Assembly: GCA_007570785.1 (NCBI GenBank)
Contig: ML661885.1
Location: 13,920,915 to 13,984,914 of the forward strand
Source of the DNA: Antilocapra americana
Taxonomy: Eukaryota; Chordata; Mammalia; Artiodactyla; Antilocapridae
Direction of reading: 5' to 3'
Length of the DNA stretch: 64,000 nucleotides
The position numbers were made by a program, and so were the translations under genes. Below the pieces are notes generated by a model. That model saw only the letters and a program-made list of their open reading frames with translations, had not been told where the DNA came from and did not search any database. Below are positions 23,380 to 34,330 of this stretch, piece after piece (the stretch's first letter is position 1; each line of letters opens with the position of its first letter).

Positions 23380-23571
23380 GGATTGCCAGATTTAGCAAAT
23401 AAAAACATAGTATGCTTGATTAAATTTTAATGTCAGATAAACAATGAATAATTTTTCAGTATAAGTATGTCCCATAAAACATTTGGAATGTACTTATACC
23501 AGAAAAAAAAGTCTGTTGTTTAATCTGACACTCAAATTTAGCTGAACACACTGTATTTTTATCTGGCAATA
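23380..23571. mobile_element. MER53-like palindromic DNA transposon
   Basis: About 190 bp with imperfect terminal inverted repeats: ATTGCCAGATTTAGCAAATA at the left and its near-complement TTTTTATCTGGCAAT at the right. The CAGATAAACAATGAATAAT block is mirrored by TTGTTTAATCTGACA. Non-autonomous and non-coding. The family name is from memory. Confidence 0.75.
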
Positions 23572-24239
23572 TTTGTTATTTGATAAAATCATAGATTATA
23601 ACTTAGACTTTAAAAATTTATGGTTAAGGATCCTCCAGCATAGTGATAAAGAAATTGGTATAACTCAGACAGTAGCAAGCAGCTTTGACAACCACCAAGA
23701 CTTTTAAACCCCTGGACAAGAGGTCTTCAACAATCTTGCCTCTTTTTAAAAGCATCTGGTTAAACTTATCCACTTGCCTTTATTTATTAATAGCTGAGTA
23801 CACATCATAACTAGCTTCCAAGGGTAAAGAGCATTTTTATGATGCTGAATGGTTGGTTCTGCCCTCACCCTCACCATTATAACAAGGCCTTTCTTGTGTA
23901 ATAAACCTTTTTGTATTCAGTTAACTATTACCTTCATCATAGCACTTCAGACATTGAATTACAATTGCTTCTATACATGTATTTCTTTCCAACAAGAATA
24001 TATACTGCTTGAGGTTAGGATTCATCCCTAGATGCTCAGTGACTAGCACAGAGCCCTGGTCTTACTAAATCTCTAAAGACAGTTAAACAGTTTAAAAAAA
24101 CAAATAGTGTTCAAAGGGAAAAAAAAGACAGCCTTCAGTACTTCCAAATAAAGATGGGAGGCCAGCATACAGATCTATCCTTGAGGTCTACATACTTGGA
24201 ATATTGAAATGCACTCTTTCACAAGGTTATCCTTGATGC
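23572..24239. other. Unique sequence with a possible L2 tail
   Basis: Mostly unassigned. A short L2 3'-like stretch lies at about 23995-24055 (ACTGCTTGAGGTTAGGATTC and CTAGCACAGAGCCCTGG). Confidence 0.4.
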
Positions 24240-24652
24240 TGTGATGGTTATTTTCTGTGTTAACTGGCCACAGTGCCCAGATTAAACATTATTTCTGGAA
24301 GTGTCTATGGGGGTGTTTCCAGATGAGATTAGCATTTGAATCAGTGGCCTTAGGAATGTCCCCAAAATGGGTGAACATCATTTAATCTACTGGGGACCTG
24401 ATTAGAACACAAGTGAAGGAAGGAGAAATCTGCCCCTTTCTCCTGCCTCACTGTTAGGCTGAGATATCTATTACTTTTTCATCCCTCGGACTAGGATTAA
24501 CACCATTGGTTCCCCTGGTTTCTTAGAACTTCAGACTCAGAACTTGAGGCTGAACCTCACCCCTGTGACTTCTCAGGCTCTATAATCAAGGAAGCCAAGT
24601 CCTTATAATAAACCTCCTACCGGTTCTGTTTCTCGGGAAAACCTGACTAACA
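24240..24652 (+). mobile_element. Solo ERVL-class LTR (MLT2-like)
   Basis: The segment starts TGTGATGGTTATTTTCTGTG and ends GGGAAAACCTGACTAACA, giving the TG...CA ends of an LTR. It carries an AATAAA polyadenylation signal at 24607-24612 and the typical GATGAGATTAGCATTTGAAT block. No second LTR or internal region is adjacent, so it is a solo LTR. No clear 5-bp duplication remains. Confidence 0.75.
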
Positions 24653-24762
24653 GTGCCATTGTTGGAATGCACACACACACTGCATGAGCCTTGACGCTAC
24701 CCTGATATTAGGAATACGGCTTCTATAACAAATGACAGTTAATGTTTGTTGAAAGTTAGTGA

Positions 24763-26540
24763 TGAATACCAAGGAGAGATAAGAAAGCCTTCCTCAGCGA
24801 TCAATGCAGAGAAATAGAAGAAAACAATAGAATGGAAAAGACTAGAGATCTCTTCAAGAAAGTTAGAGATACCAAGGGAACATTTCATGCGAAGATGGGC
24901 TCAGTAAAGGACAGAAATGGTAGGGACCTAACAGAAGCGCAGAAGATATTAAGAAGAGGTGGTAAGAATACACAGAAGAACTGTACAAAAAAGATCTTCA
25001 CGACCCAGATAATCACAATGGAGTGATCACTCACCTAAAGCCAGACATCCTGCAATGCGAAGTCAAGTGGGCCTTAGGACACATCACTATGAACAAAGCT
25101 AGTGGAGGTGATGGAATTCCAGTTGAGCTATTTCAAATCTTGAAAGATGGCGCTGTGAAAGTGCTGCACTCAATATGCCAGCAAATATGGAAAACTCAGC
25201 AGTGGTCACAGGACTGGAAAAGGTCAGTTTTCATTCCAGTCTCAAAGAAAGGCAATGCCAAAGAATACTCAAACTACCACACAGTTGTACTCATCTCACA
25301 CACTAGTAAAGTAATACTTAAAATTCTCCAAGCCAGGCTTCAGCAATACGTGAACTGTGAACTTCCAGATGTTCAAGCTGGATTTAGAAAAGGCAGAGGA
25401 ACCAGAGATCAAATTGCCAACGTCTTCTGGATCATTGAAAAAGCAAGAGAGTTCCAGAAAAACATTGATTTATGCCTTATTGATTATGCCAAAGCCTTTG
25501 CCTGTGTGGATCACAATAAACTGTGGAAAATTCTGAGATGGGCATACCAGACCACCTGACCTGCATCTTGAGAAATCTGTATGCAGGTCAGGAAGCAGCA
25601 GTTAGAACTGGACATGGAACTGGTTCCAAACAGGAAAAGGAGTACATCAAGGCCATATATTGTCACCCTGCTTATTTAACTTATATGCAGAGTACATCAT
25701 GATAAATGCTGGGCTGGATGAAGCACAAGCTAGAATCAAGATTTCCAGGAGAAATATCAATAACCTCAGATATGCAGATGATACCACCCTTATGGCAGAA
25801 AGAGAGGAAGAACTAGAGAGCATTTTGATGAAAGTGAAAGAGGAGAGTGAAAAAGTTGGCTTCAAGCTCAACATTCAGAAAACTAAGATCATGGCATCTG
25901 GTCCCATCACTTCATGGCAGATAGATGGAGAAACAGTGGCTGAGTTTATTTTTCTGGGCTCCAGAAACACTGCAGATGGTGACTGCAGCAATGAACTTAA
26001 AAGATGCTTACTCCTGGGAATGAAGTTATGACCAACCTAGATAGCATACTGAAAAACAGAGACATTACTTTGCCAACAAACTTCCACATAGTCAAGGCTA
26101 TGGTTTTCCCAGTGGTCATGTATGGATGTGAGAGCTGGACGGTGAAGAAAGCTGAGTGACGAAGAATTGATGCTTTTGAACTGTGGTGTTGGAGAAGACT
26201 CTTGAGAGTCCCTTGGACTGCAAGGAGATCCAACAGTCCATCCTAAAGGAAATCAGTCCTGGGTGTTCACTGGAAGGATTGATGTTGAAGCTGAAACTCC
26301 AATACTTTGGCCACCTGATATGAAGACCTGACTCATTGGAAAAGACCCTGATGCTTGGAAAGGTTGAGGGCAGGAGGAGAGGGGGACGACAGAGGATGTG
26401 ATGGCTGGATGGTATCATCGACTCGATGGCCATGGGTTTGAGTGGACTTAGCGAGTTGGCGATGGACAGGGAGGCTGGTGTGCTGTGGTTCATGGGGTCG
26501 CAGAGTTGGACATGACTGAGCGACTGAACTGAATGGGACT
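24763..26540 (+). mobile_element. BovB LINE, 1.8 kb, with decayed reverse transcriptase
   Basis: Plus-oriented BovB covering the reverse-transcriptase region and the 3' end. Open pieces lie at 24832-25026, 25023-25559 and 25660-26031, in different frames. In the second piece the palm motif A region (IDYAKAFACVDHNKLW) ends near 25520. The third holds YADD at 25771-25782. Small indels at about 24940 and 25545-25660, plus a stop at 26029, separate them, so no active enzyme can be made. The 5' end, including the endonuclease, is missing. The 3' end reads GACTGAGCGACTGAACTGAA. Confidence 0.95.
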
Positions 26541-26575
26541 TCACACAAAAATAAAATAAAATGAAGATTACTGTG

Positions 26576-26671
26576 CTGGTTCTCAACCCTGGCAGCACAT
26601 CAGAATCTCTAGGTCTGGAGCCAGGCCAAGTGCCTTAGGTTTGGTCTAGAGTCAAGGCTGAGAACTACTGG
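26576..26671. mobile_element. MER5A-like hAT element, internally shortened
   Basis: The left end CTGGTTCTCAACCCTGGCAG and the right end AAGGCTGAGAACTACTGG are near-inverted repeats. Between them are CATCAGAATCTCTAGG and a shortened middle. The length is about half the usual ~190 bp. Confidence 0.7.
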
Positions 26672-27386
26672 CTCAATAAATATGAGGATTGGCTAGAAGG
26701 TACTGTGACACAGCTCTTTAGGTTGCTTATAGAATATATCTTGATTAATAAGCACATCTTGTAGTTAGAAGTAACAAAGTAACAAATGCATTTTTGTCAA
26801 ATTTCTTCAGTTTTCATTCCCTAGCAACTTGAAAGAGGAATAGAGAACCCTCAGGGTGGCCACCTACATAGGAGAAGCCATGTTCTCCCCTTGTGTCCAA
26901 AGAGACTGTGAAGTTCAGGAATGCTTTTATAGCAGCAGAGTTTGCCACCCTCTGCATTCCATAGTTTTCTGATCTAACAGATTTTTGTGGGTGCTACAAC
27001 AGCCATGGCTGGCTTGGAGAACTCAGCCAGCTCCTTCCTCAAATATCAGTACTTCAAATGCCCTGGAAACCAGAAAAGCAGAGTTCACTAGCACAGTCAG
27101 CTTTATTACCCCTTCCAAACTTCTCTTCAGATTATTTTGTAATTAAAATAGAGAAAATGAAATGATGGACTCTTCATTGACTTTCACAGAGAGGATTAAA
27201 ATTCCACCACTGTGATTAGGTGTGCCAAGGAATATCCAAAGGAAAAACCATTCAGAAAAGGAAAGAAGTTGATTGGCAAAGAAGGTCTGTGAATGAGGCC
27301 AGCCTTTAGAAGTATCAGTTCAAGGTTCCATTTAATTCTTGAATTCAGTGAGACAGGGTGGCCCTGGTTTAATCTGTTTATTTGTT
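26672..27386. other. Unique sequence
   Basis: No repeat or gene recognised. Confidence 0.4.
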
Positions 27387-27606
27387 TATCTCAGTATTCT
27401 CTCTTATTTTTTTTAATGTGAACCATTTTTTTAAAGTCTTTATTGAATGTGTTACAATATTGTTTCTGTTTAATGTTTTAGGTTTTTAGCCATAGAGCAT
27501 ATGAAATCTTAATTCCCTGAGCAGAGATTGAACCCACATCTCCTGCATTGAAAGGTAAAGTCTTAACCACTGGACCACCAGGGAGGTCCCTATTTCAGTA
27601 TTCTTT
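27387..27606 (-). mobile_element. CHR-type tRNA-Glu SINE with target-site duplication
   Basis: The body at 27403-27590 is in reverse orientation. The tRNA head is at the right (ACCACTGGACCACCAGGGAG) and a poly(T) tail at the left. The flanks TATCTCAGTATTCTCT (27387-27402) and TATTTCAGTATTCTTT (27591-27606) match at 14 of 16 positions. It lacks a Bov-A body. Confidence 0.87.
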
Positions 27607-27800
27607 ACCTCAAAGTATTCTCCCTTACTGTGAGATGTGATGCATACCCTTATCCATCACTGCAACATGGAGGCAGATACTGTGGGGGGTTCTTCTCAAA
27701 CCTACGTGTATATATTATACTGGTTATTGTGATTTTTCAGTTTCAGTTATATTATATAGGATGCACTCTGTGTGTGAAAAGTGTTTGCTGTTGTTGCTTA

Positions 27801-27935
27801 AAAACCAATGCTTGGGGGAGGGGGGTTCTGGAGGGGGAGCATATGTAAACCCATGGTGATATCATGGCATTGTATGGCAAAAACAATAAATAAATAAATA
27901 AATTCAGTAAAAAAAAAAAAAAACCAATGCTTGGG
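27801..27935 (+). mobile_element. Very short L1 3'-end insertion with perfect target-site duplication
   Basis: Only about 100 bp of L1 3' end (27817-27919) ending in a poly(A) run. It is bounded by a perfect 16-bp duplication, AAAACCAATGCTTGGG (27801-27816 and 27920-27935). The L1 text GTTCTGGAGGGGGAGCATAT matches the larger copy at 59253-59831. Confidence 0.9.
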
Positions 27936-28411
27936 AAAATATATTTGATAAAAGCAAATTAAAATATTTTCTGTAGCCATATACCAGTATAAATTCCAAA
28001 TGGATTAAAGATTTACATGTAAAAAAAAAAGGAAATCATAAAAGTGCTAGAGAAAAACCCTGTGGAGAATTGCTTATAACCTGAAAGTAGGAAAGGCTTC
28101 ACTAACTATAAGATAAAATCCTAAAACCACAGAAGAAAAGACTGAGAAATTCAACTACATGAATGTCAAAAGTGAGCCTGTCAAAATATCATAGATGAAA
28201 ATAAAAGATAAGCAACAGGATATGCAAACATATTTGCAGATTGTATATACAGGGCTTAACTTAACATGTTAAAAGCTCATAAAAATCTATAAGAGAGAGA
28301 CTAGCAAATAACAATAAGAGGAAAGGATTAAAATTCATAGAAAAGGAAGAAAATTGGCTCAAACGCATAGAGATATTCAACTCCACTAACAATAATAACA
28401 ACAATAATAAT

Positions 28412-28650
28412 AGCCCAAACATACCTTGTGCCAGATACCAGTCTAGCTATCTACATATGTTAACATATTTAATTATTAAAGCAACCCTATAAGGTAATCA
28501 ATATGCTTTTCAATAGAAGTATTGGAAATGGAGGCACTGAGAAGGTAAAAAATTTTCCCAAGTTCTCAGAGCTGGTAAGCAGCGGAGCCCAAATTTAACC
28601 TTGAGCAGCTGGGCTGCAGAGTAGGTGCTCTTAACCATTACACATACTTC
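28412..28650 (-). mobile_element. MIR
   Basis: Reverse-oriented MIR with CCTTGTGCCAGATACCAGTC, GCAACCCTATAAGGTAATC, the AATGGAGGCACTGAGAAGG core and TAGGTGCTCTTAACCATTAC at the right end. It is nearly full length. Confidence 0.85.
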
Positions 28651-29011
28651 CTTTCCTAGTAAGAGAAATGCTCATTAAAACCACATTGTGATTTCAACAA
28701 GTTTTCCCACTTTCAGTTTGATGATATACTGTCTAAGCAAAGTGGAGAACACAGGCCCTAAGCCTCAACACTGGTGAAGTGTGACCAGGCACAGTACCTT
28801 CAAAAGCAAGCCTGCAGTGGCTGTAAAAATTACTAACTCATGTGCTCTCTGATGCAGAAATCCCACTCCTGGGAATTTATCCTACATATATAATTGTGCA
28901 TATGTAATATGACATGTTTCTAAGATCACATAACATTGCTTGTAGTAATAAAAAATTAGAAAGCGTCCCAATGTGCATCATAATGGCAAAGCCATTCAAC
29001 ACAATAGTATA

Positions 29012-29130
29012 CTTCTTCCCTCACAGCTCAGCTGGTAAAGAATCCACCTGCAAGGCAGGAGACCCTGGTTTGATTCCTAGGTCAGGAAGATCTGCTGTAG
29101 AAGGAATAGGCTACCCACTCCAGTATTCTT
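29012..29130 (+). mobile_element. Bov-tA SINE, 3' half missing
   Basis: The tRNA head and first half of the body, CTCAGCTGGTAAAGAATCCA to ACCCACTCCAGTATTCTTGG. It joins directly to a second complete element at the CAGTATTCTT position, which gives a dimer-like arrangement. Confidence 0.88.
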
Positions 29131-29311
29131 GGGCTTCCCTTGTGGCTCAGCTGGTAATGAATCTGCCTGCAAAACAGGAGATCTGGGTTTGATCTCTGGG
29201 TTGGGAAGATCCCCTGGAGAAGGGAAAGGCTACCCACTCCAGTATTCTGGCCTGAGAGAATTCCCTGGACTATAGTCCATGGGGTTGCAAAGGGTTGGAC
29301 ATGACTTACCT
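29131..29311 (+). mobile_element. Bov-tA SINE
   Basis: Head GGGCTTCCCTTGTGGCTCAG, middle TGGGAAGATCCCCTGGAGAA, and 3' end GTTGGACATGACTTACC. It directly follows the truncated copy. Confidence 0.92.
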
Positions 29312-29480
29312 TTCAAACATCTATAAAATAGATAAAGCAACCCTCTTTGTACTGAAATGGAAAGATCTCCAAGAAGTAGTAAATGCAAAAAGCAAGGTGC
29401 AGACCAGCTGTCTCTTTTACAGAGAGAAGAAATAAAAATATATATTCATCCTATGGGAAGGAAGTGAGAAAAGAGGACTC

Positions 29481-30106
29481 TGAGTTCCAAACCTGGGTCT
29501 ATCCTTAAGGAAAAGGCTTGGTCTATTATCAAAACATTGACATTAACTACACCTTATGTCTTTTAAGTTAAAGCAGAATAATAAATTAGGAATTCACTAT
29601 ATTCTTACCCATCTCTTACCAACTTTGTCAATGAATCTCATCATGGTTTGTTAGGTTTAAAGGTGATGCTCTGCCTAAGGGACCCTTCATGTTGTGGTGC
29701 CCAAGTGGGGTGACTGTGTCTCTGTGCTTCTACTCTGTACCTTCTCCTTTGTTTGGATCCCTTGGATGGAGGAACATGGTAGGCTACAGTTGATGGGGTT
29801 GCAAAGAGTTGGACATGACTGAGTGACTTCACTTTCCTCTTCCTTTTCCCTTTCCTCTCTCCATCAGACAGGAAAACTTTTTCAAATTCTTCTTTGAGTT
29901 TTTAGTCAAACAATCCAGTTATCCAGAGAAAATACATTTTGTTACCCTTATTCTACTGCACAGTCAAGGTGGCCACAATATATTATGCCATATTTCTCAT
30001 AACAGATCATTTTGTTTGGCTTCTTAAAGCAAGCAAACACATCATTTTTCTGGAAGTAGTCTAAATCACACAACTTTGCAAATATTAAAAAAAAAAAAAA
30101 CAAAAT
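29481..30106. other. Unique sequence with a Bov-A 3' fragment
   Basis: Mostly unassigned. A Bov-A 3' end lies at about 29755-29835 in plus orientation (GTAGGCTACAGTTGATGGGG and AGTTGGACATGACTGAG). A pyrimidine-rich stretch follows to about 29865. Confidence 0.5.
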
Positions 30107-30462
30107 CAGGGCTTCCCTGGTGGCTCAGTGGTAAAGAGTCCATCTGCCAATCCAGGAGACACAGGTTCAGTCCCTGATCTGAGAAGATCCTACACGCTAC
30201 AGAGCAACAGAGCCGGTGCACCACCACTACTGAGCCTGTGCTCTAGAGCCCGGTAGCCACAGCTGAGCCCACAGTCTGCAAATATTCAAGTCTGCACACC
30301 CTACAACTGATGGCACACAACAAGAGAAGCCAACGCAATGAGAATCCTGCACCCTGCAACTAGAGAGTAGCCCTCACTTGCCACAACTAGAGAAAAAACC
30401 TCCACAGCAACAAAGACCGAGCGTAGCCATAAATAAATGGATAATTTAAAAAAAAAAAAAAC
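30107..30462 (+). mobile_element. Long CHR-type tRNA-Glu SINE
   Basis: The tRNA head GGCTTCCCTGGTGGCTCAG is followed by the CHR body: CAGAGCAACAGAGCCGGTGC, then ACTAGAGAGTAGCCCTCACT and CAACAAAGACCGAGCG. It ends in AAATAAATGG and a poly(A) run. It has no Bov-A part. An A-run lies on both sides, so the duplication is unclear. Confidence 0.88.
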
Positions 30463-31392
30463 CTTCAGTGAAATCATTCCTCCACATAGTCAACTTTTTA
30501 CAATTCATGCAATAAATTATTTATTTTAGAAACTGCTTTCATACAAAAAAAACTAGACAGACTGCTGCTTAATAAAGCTACTTTAAAAGTAGGCTAATAT
30601 AGGAAGAAAGCTATCCCTAAAATATCTTATTCATCTGTCTAGAAAAGAATTTTAGAAATTCTTAAACAGAGGAAACTAATTATATGGCACTGGATTTATA
30701 CATGTTCCTTTCTAAGTGAACTTCAGTGCATCTCAACTTCCATGAACTTCCGTTCTCAGCAGCATATTAACCAATGTGGGTGAACAGAATGTAAAAAGAA
30801 ACAGAATAAAGAAAATATCTCTACAAGTTTCACTAAGGGTTTACCTACAAATACGCTATAATTGTACACAAACAGAATGCCATTGTTATTTCAAAAATAC
30901 ACTTAGAGAAGGTGTAAATACATAGCATTTTTACTATACACTTGAATCTGTTACACTGGAGAGTAAAATGTCATTGTCGTTAAAGATAAGGAACCATTTT
31001 CTGGTTTAAAGAATTAATGTTTTAACAGTACAAAGAAGAAAGTGTTATTCACAAATAAAATGCCACGAGAATTCAGAACCAAACCATAATGTTTCTAGCT
31101 GAGAGAATCATAGATAAAGGGTATGATATTTTAGGTTGCTATTCTGTAACTATATATCATCTTACCATCCCACAATAATTATTTTAACCTATAATAAAAT
31201 ATGGTATTATTTTATTAAAGTTGGGCTTGACCATGTGAGTTTCTTCAACCCACAGGATGTGAGTAGATGTGACACTAGTAAAGTCTTTAAGTGTGCTTGA
31301 TTTACATTTGTGTTGTTTCAAGTAATCATTAGACCTGGTGTGACAAGAGAGAAAACTTAAACCAAAGCAAACCTTAAAGCAGACACAGCCCA
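30463..31392. other. Unique AT-rich sequence
   Basis: No repeat, exon or RNA gene recognised over about 0.9 kb. Confidence 0.4.
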
Positions 31393-33207
31393 GTTTAGTT
31401 CAGTTCAGTCACTTAATCATGTCTCACTCTTTATGACCCCATGGACTACAGCATGCCAGGCTTCCCTGTTCATCACCAACTCCCAGAGTTTACTCAAACT
31501 CATGCCCATTGAGTCAATGATGCGATCCAATTATCTCATCCTCTGTATCCCCTTCTTCTCCTACCCCCAATACTTCCCAGCATTAGGGTCTTTCCAAATG
31601 AGTCAATTCTTCACATCAGATAGTCAAAGAATTGGAGTTTCAGCTTCAACATCAGTCCTTCCAATGAACATTCAGAACTGACTTCCTTTAGGATGGACTG
31701 GTTGGATCTCCTTGCAGTCCAAGGGACTCTCAACAGTCTTCTCCACCACCACAGTTCAAAAGCATCAATTCTTCAGCGCTCAGCTTTCTTTACTGTCCAA
31801 TTCTCACATTCATACATGACTACTGGAAAAACCACAGCCTTGACTAGATGGACCTTTGTTGACAAAGTAACGTCTCTGCTTTTTAATATGCTGTCTAGGT
31901 TGGTCATAACCTTCCTTCCAAGGAGTAAGTATCTTTTAATTTCATTGCTGCAATCACCATCTGCAGTGATTTGGGAGCCCCCCAAAATAAACTCAGCCAC
32001 TGTTTCCACTGTTTCCCCATCTATCTGCCATGAGGTGATGGGACCAGATGCCATGATCTTAGTTTTCTGAATGTTGAACTTTAAGCCAACTTTTTCACTC
32101 ACCTCTTTTACTTCCTTCAAGAGGCTCTTTAGTTCTTCCTCTTTTTCTGCCATAAGGGTGGTGTCATCTGCATATCTGAAGTTATTGATATTACTCCTGG
32201 CAGTCTTGATTCCAGCTTGTGTTTCATCCAGCCCAGCATTTCTCATGATGTACTCTGCATATAATTAAATAAGAAGAGTGACAACATACGGCCTTGACAT
32301 AATCCTTTTATTATTTGGAACCAGTCTGTTGTTCCATGTCCAGTTCTAACTGTTGCTTCCTGACCTGCATACAGATTTCTCAGGAGGCAGGTCAGGTGGT
32401 CTGGTATTATCATCTCTTGAAGAATTTTCCACAGTTGGTGATGATCCACACAGGCAAAGGCTTTGGCATAATCAATAAAGCAGATATAGATATTTTTCTG
32501 GAACTCTCTTGCTTTTTCGATGATCCAGTGGGTGTTGGCAATTTGATCTCTGGTTCCTTTGCCTTTTCTAAATCCAGCTTGAACATCTGGAATTTCACAA
32601 TTCACATATTGTTGAAGCCTGGCTTTGAGAATTTTGAGCATTACTTTACTAATGAGATCAGTGCAATTTTGTGCAGTAGTTTGAGCATTCTTTGGCACTC
32701 CTTTTCTTTTGGATTGGAAAACTGACCTTTTCTAGTCCTGTGGCCACTGCTGAGTTTTCCATATTTGCTGCCATATTGAACACAGCACTTTCACAGCATC
32801 ATCTTTTAGGATTTGAAATAGCTCAACTGGAATTCCATCACCTCCACTAGCTTTGTTCATAGTGATGCGTCCTAAGGCCCACTCGACTTCTAATTCCACA
32901 ATGTCTGGCTCTAGATGGGTGATCACACCATCGGGATTATCTGGGTTGTGAAGATCTTTTTTGTACAGTTCTTCTGTGTATTCTTGCCACCTCTTCTTAA
33001 TATCTTCTGCTTCTGTTAGGTCCCTACCATTTCTGTCCTTTATTGAGCCCATCTTTGCATGAAATGTTCCCTTGGTATCTCTTATTTTCTTGAAGAGATC
33101 TCTAGTCTTTTCCATTGTATTGTTTTCTTCTATTTCTTTGCACTGATCACTGAGGAAGGCTTTCTTATCTCTCCTTGCTGTTCTTTGGAACTCTGCATTT
33201 AAATGGG
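31393..33207 (-). mobile_element. BovB LINE, 1.8 kb, with decayed reverse transcriptase
   Basis: Reverse-oriented BovB. Open pieces on the minus strand are at 31773-32246, 32243-32698 and 32732-33115. YADD is encoded at 32163-32174 in the first piece. The palm motif A region (IDYAKAFACVDHHQLW) is in the second. The N-terminal linker is in the third. The pieces are in different frames and the 5' third of the element is absent, so it is inactive. Its upstream end abuts another BovB at 33208. Confidence 0.95.
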
Positions 33208-33722
33208 TTCAGTTCAGTTCAGTTCAGTCGCTCAGTCGTGTCCAACTCTTTGCGATCCCCTTGACTGCAGCACACCAGGCTTCCCTGTCCATCATCAACT
33301 CCCGGAGTCCACCCAAACCCATGGCCATCTAGTTGATGATGCCATCTAGCCACCTCATCCTCTGTCATCCCCTTTTCCTTCTGCCCTCAATCTTTCCCAG
33401 AATAAGGGTCTTTTCCAATGAGTCAGCTCTTCACATGAAGTGGCCAAAGTATTGCAGTTTCAGCTTCAACACCAGTCCTTCCAGTGAACACCCAGGACTG
33501 ATCTCCTTTAGGATGGACTGGTTGGATCTCCTTGTAGTCCAAGGGACTCTCAAGAGTCTTCTCCAACACCTCAGTTCAAAAGCATCAATTCTTCAGCACT
33601 CAGCTTTGTTTATAGTCCAACTCTCACATCCATACGTGACTACTGGAAAAATCATAGCCTTGACTAGATGGATCTTTGTTGGCAATGTCTCTGCTTTTTA
33701 ATGCTGTCTAGGTTGGTCATAC
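33208..33722 (-). mobile_element. BovB LINE 3' end
   Basis: A second reverse-oriented copy. Its terminal simple repeat, (TTCAG)4 at about 33208-33226, is followed by TCGCTCAGTCGTGTCCAACT and the 3' ~500 bp, ending at CTAGGTTGGTCATACC. It lies head-to-tail with the 31393-33207 copy. Confidence 0.94.
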
Positions 33723-33724
33723 CT

Positions 33725-33884
33725 GGCCTAAAACGTAGGTACCCAGTTGAGTCTAGCCAAGATCAGCGAAACACAGCCAACCTGCAGACTGTTGGTATGA
33801 GAATACATATCTGCTGTTGTAAGCCATGGAAATGCTGAGTTTGTTATGTGGCATTATTGTGGCATAAGCCAACTGATGATGGTT
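33725..33884 (+). mobile_element. MaLR-like LTR 3' fragment
   Basis: The segment resembles the end of an old mammalian LTR: AGCCAACCTGCAGACTG, then TTGTAAGCCATGGAAATGCT, TTTGTTATGTGGCATTATTG and CCAACTGATGATGG. The 5' part is missing, perhaps replaced by the BovB insertion. Confidence 0.55.
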
Positions 33885-33959
33885 TTTTAACTGAACATAA
33901 ATATTTAAATTTAAATCTGTCAATAGGAGACAAGGGGTTTCCCAAGCTGAAGAATCATG

Positions 33960-34330
33960 TGACTAAACACATCCCATCAACCATTCATCAAGATCTCTCA
34001 TTCTTTCTTTGTAATAGGTCTTGCATCTCTTCCTTTCTTTTCATTCTAACTGCATTGACATCTTTGAAGAATATGTTGAGTTCCTCTTCATATCTCACCC
34101 ACTACTGTAAGAGTCTCCTAAGGAGTCTTCTTCACTTAGTCTCTTTAAATTACCCTGTCCATAAAAGCCAGATTAATGGTGCTAAAAAACTGAGAGTTTA
34201 ATTTCCTATTGAGAAACCTTCAACACGTCCTCATGCAGACTGAACTAATTTGTTGAGCTATTCTTCATTTCACTAAATATCGTCTGAGTACCTACTATAT
34301 TGCAGCATTACTACCAGATGTAAGCAATAA
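33960..34330 (+). mobile_element. L2-like fragments
   Basis: The stretch ACTGTAAGAGTCTCCTAAGG with AGATTAATGGTGCTAAAAA fits the L2 3' coding region on plus. The next part, AATATCGTCTGAGTACCTAC, fits a reverse-oriented L2/MIR-type end. Diverged, so family and borders are approximate. Confidence 0.5.

Larger units (their letters stand above)
27955..29480 (+). mobile_element. Old L1 3' region carrying nested MIR and Bov-tA inserts
   Basis: Fragmentary L1 is seen in three pieces: 27955-28411 (CAAATGGATTAAAGATTTAC and AAAAGCTCATAAAAATC), 28651-29011 (AAATCCCACTCCTGGGAATT) and 29312-29480 (GAAATGGAAAGATCTCCAAG, then AAAAAGCAAGGTGCAGA). The gaps are a MIR-like segment and a Bov-tA pair. No coding frame survives. 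Confidence 0.75.

Noticed and set aside
24832..26031. A functional reverse transcriptase gene
   Set aside because: The frame is split by indels and stops and the endonuclease part is missing. It is a dead BovB copy.
30107..30180. A tRNA gene at the SINE head
   Set aside because: The tRNA-like A and B box region belongs to a CHR SINE. No cloverleaf with a proper acceptor stem is apparent. The same holds for all Bov-tA heads.
31773..33115. A functional reverse transcriptase gene on the minus strand
   Set aside because: Three out-of-register pieces of a 5'-truncated BovB.
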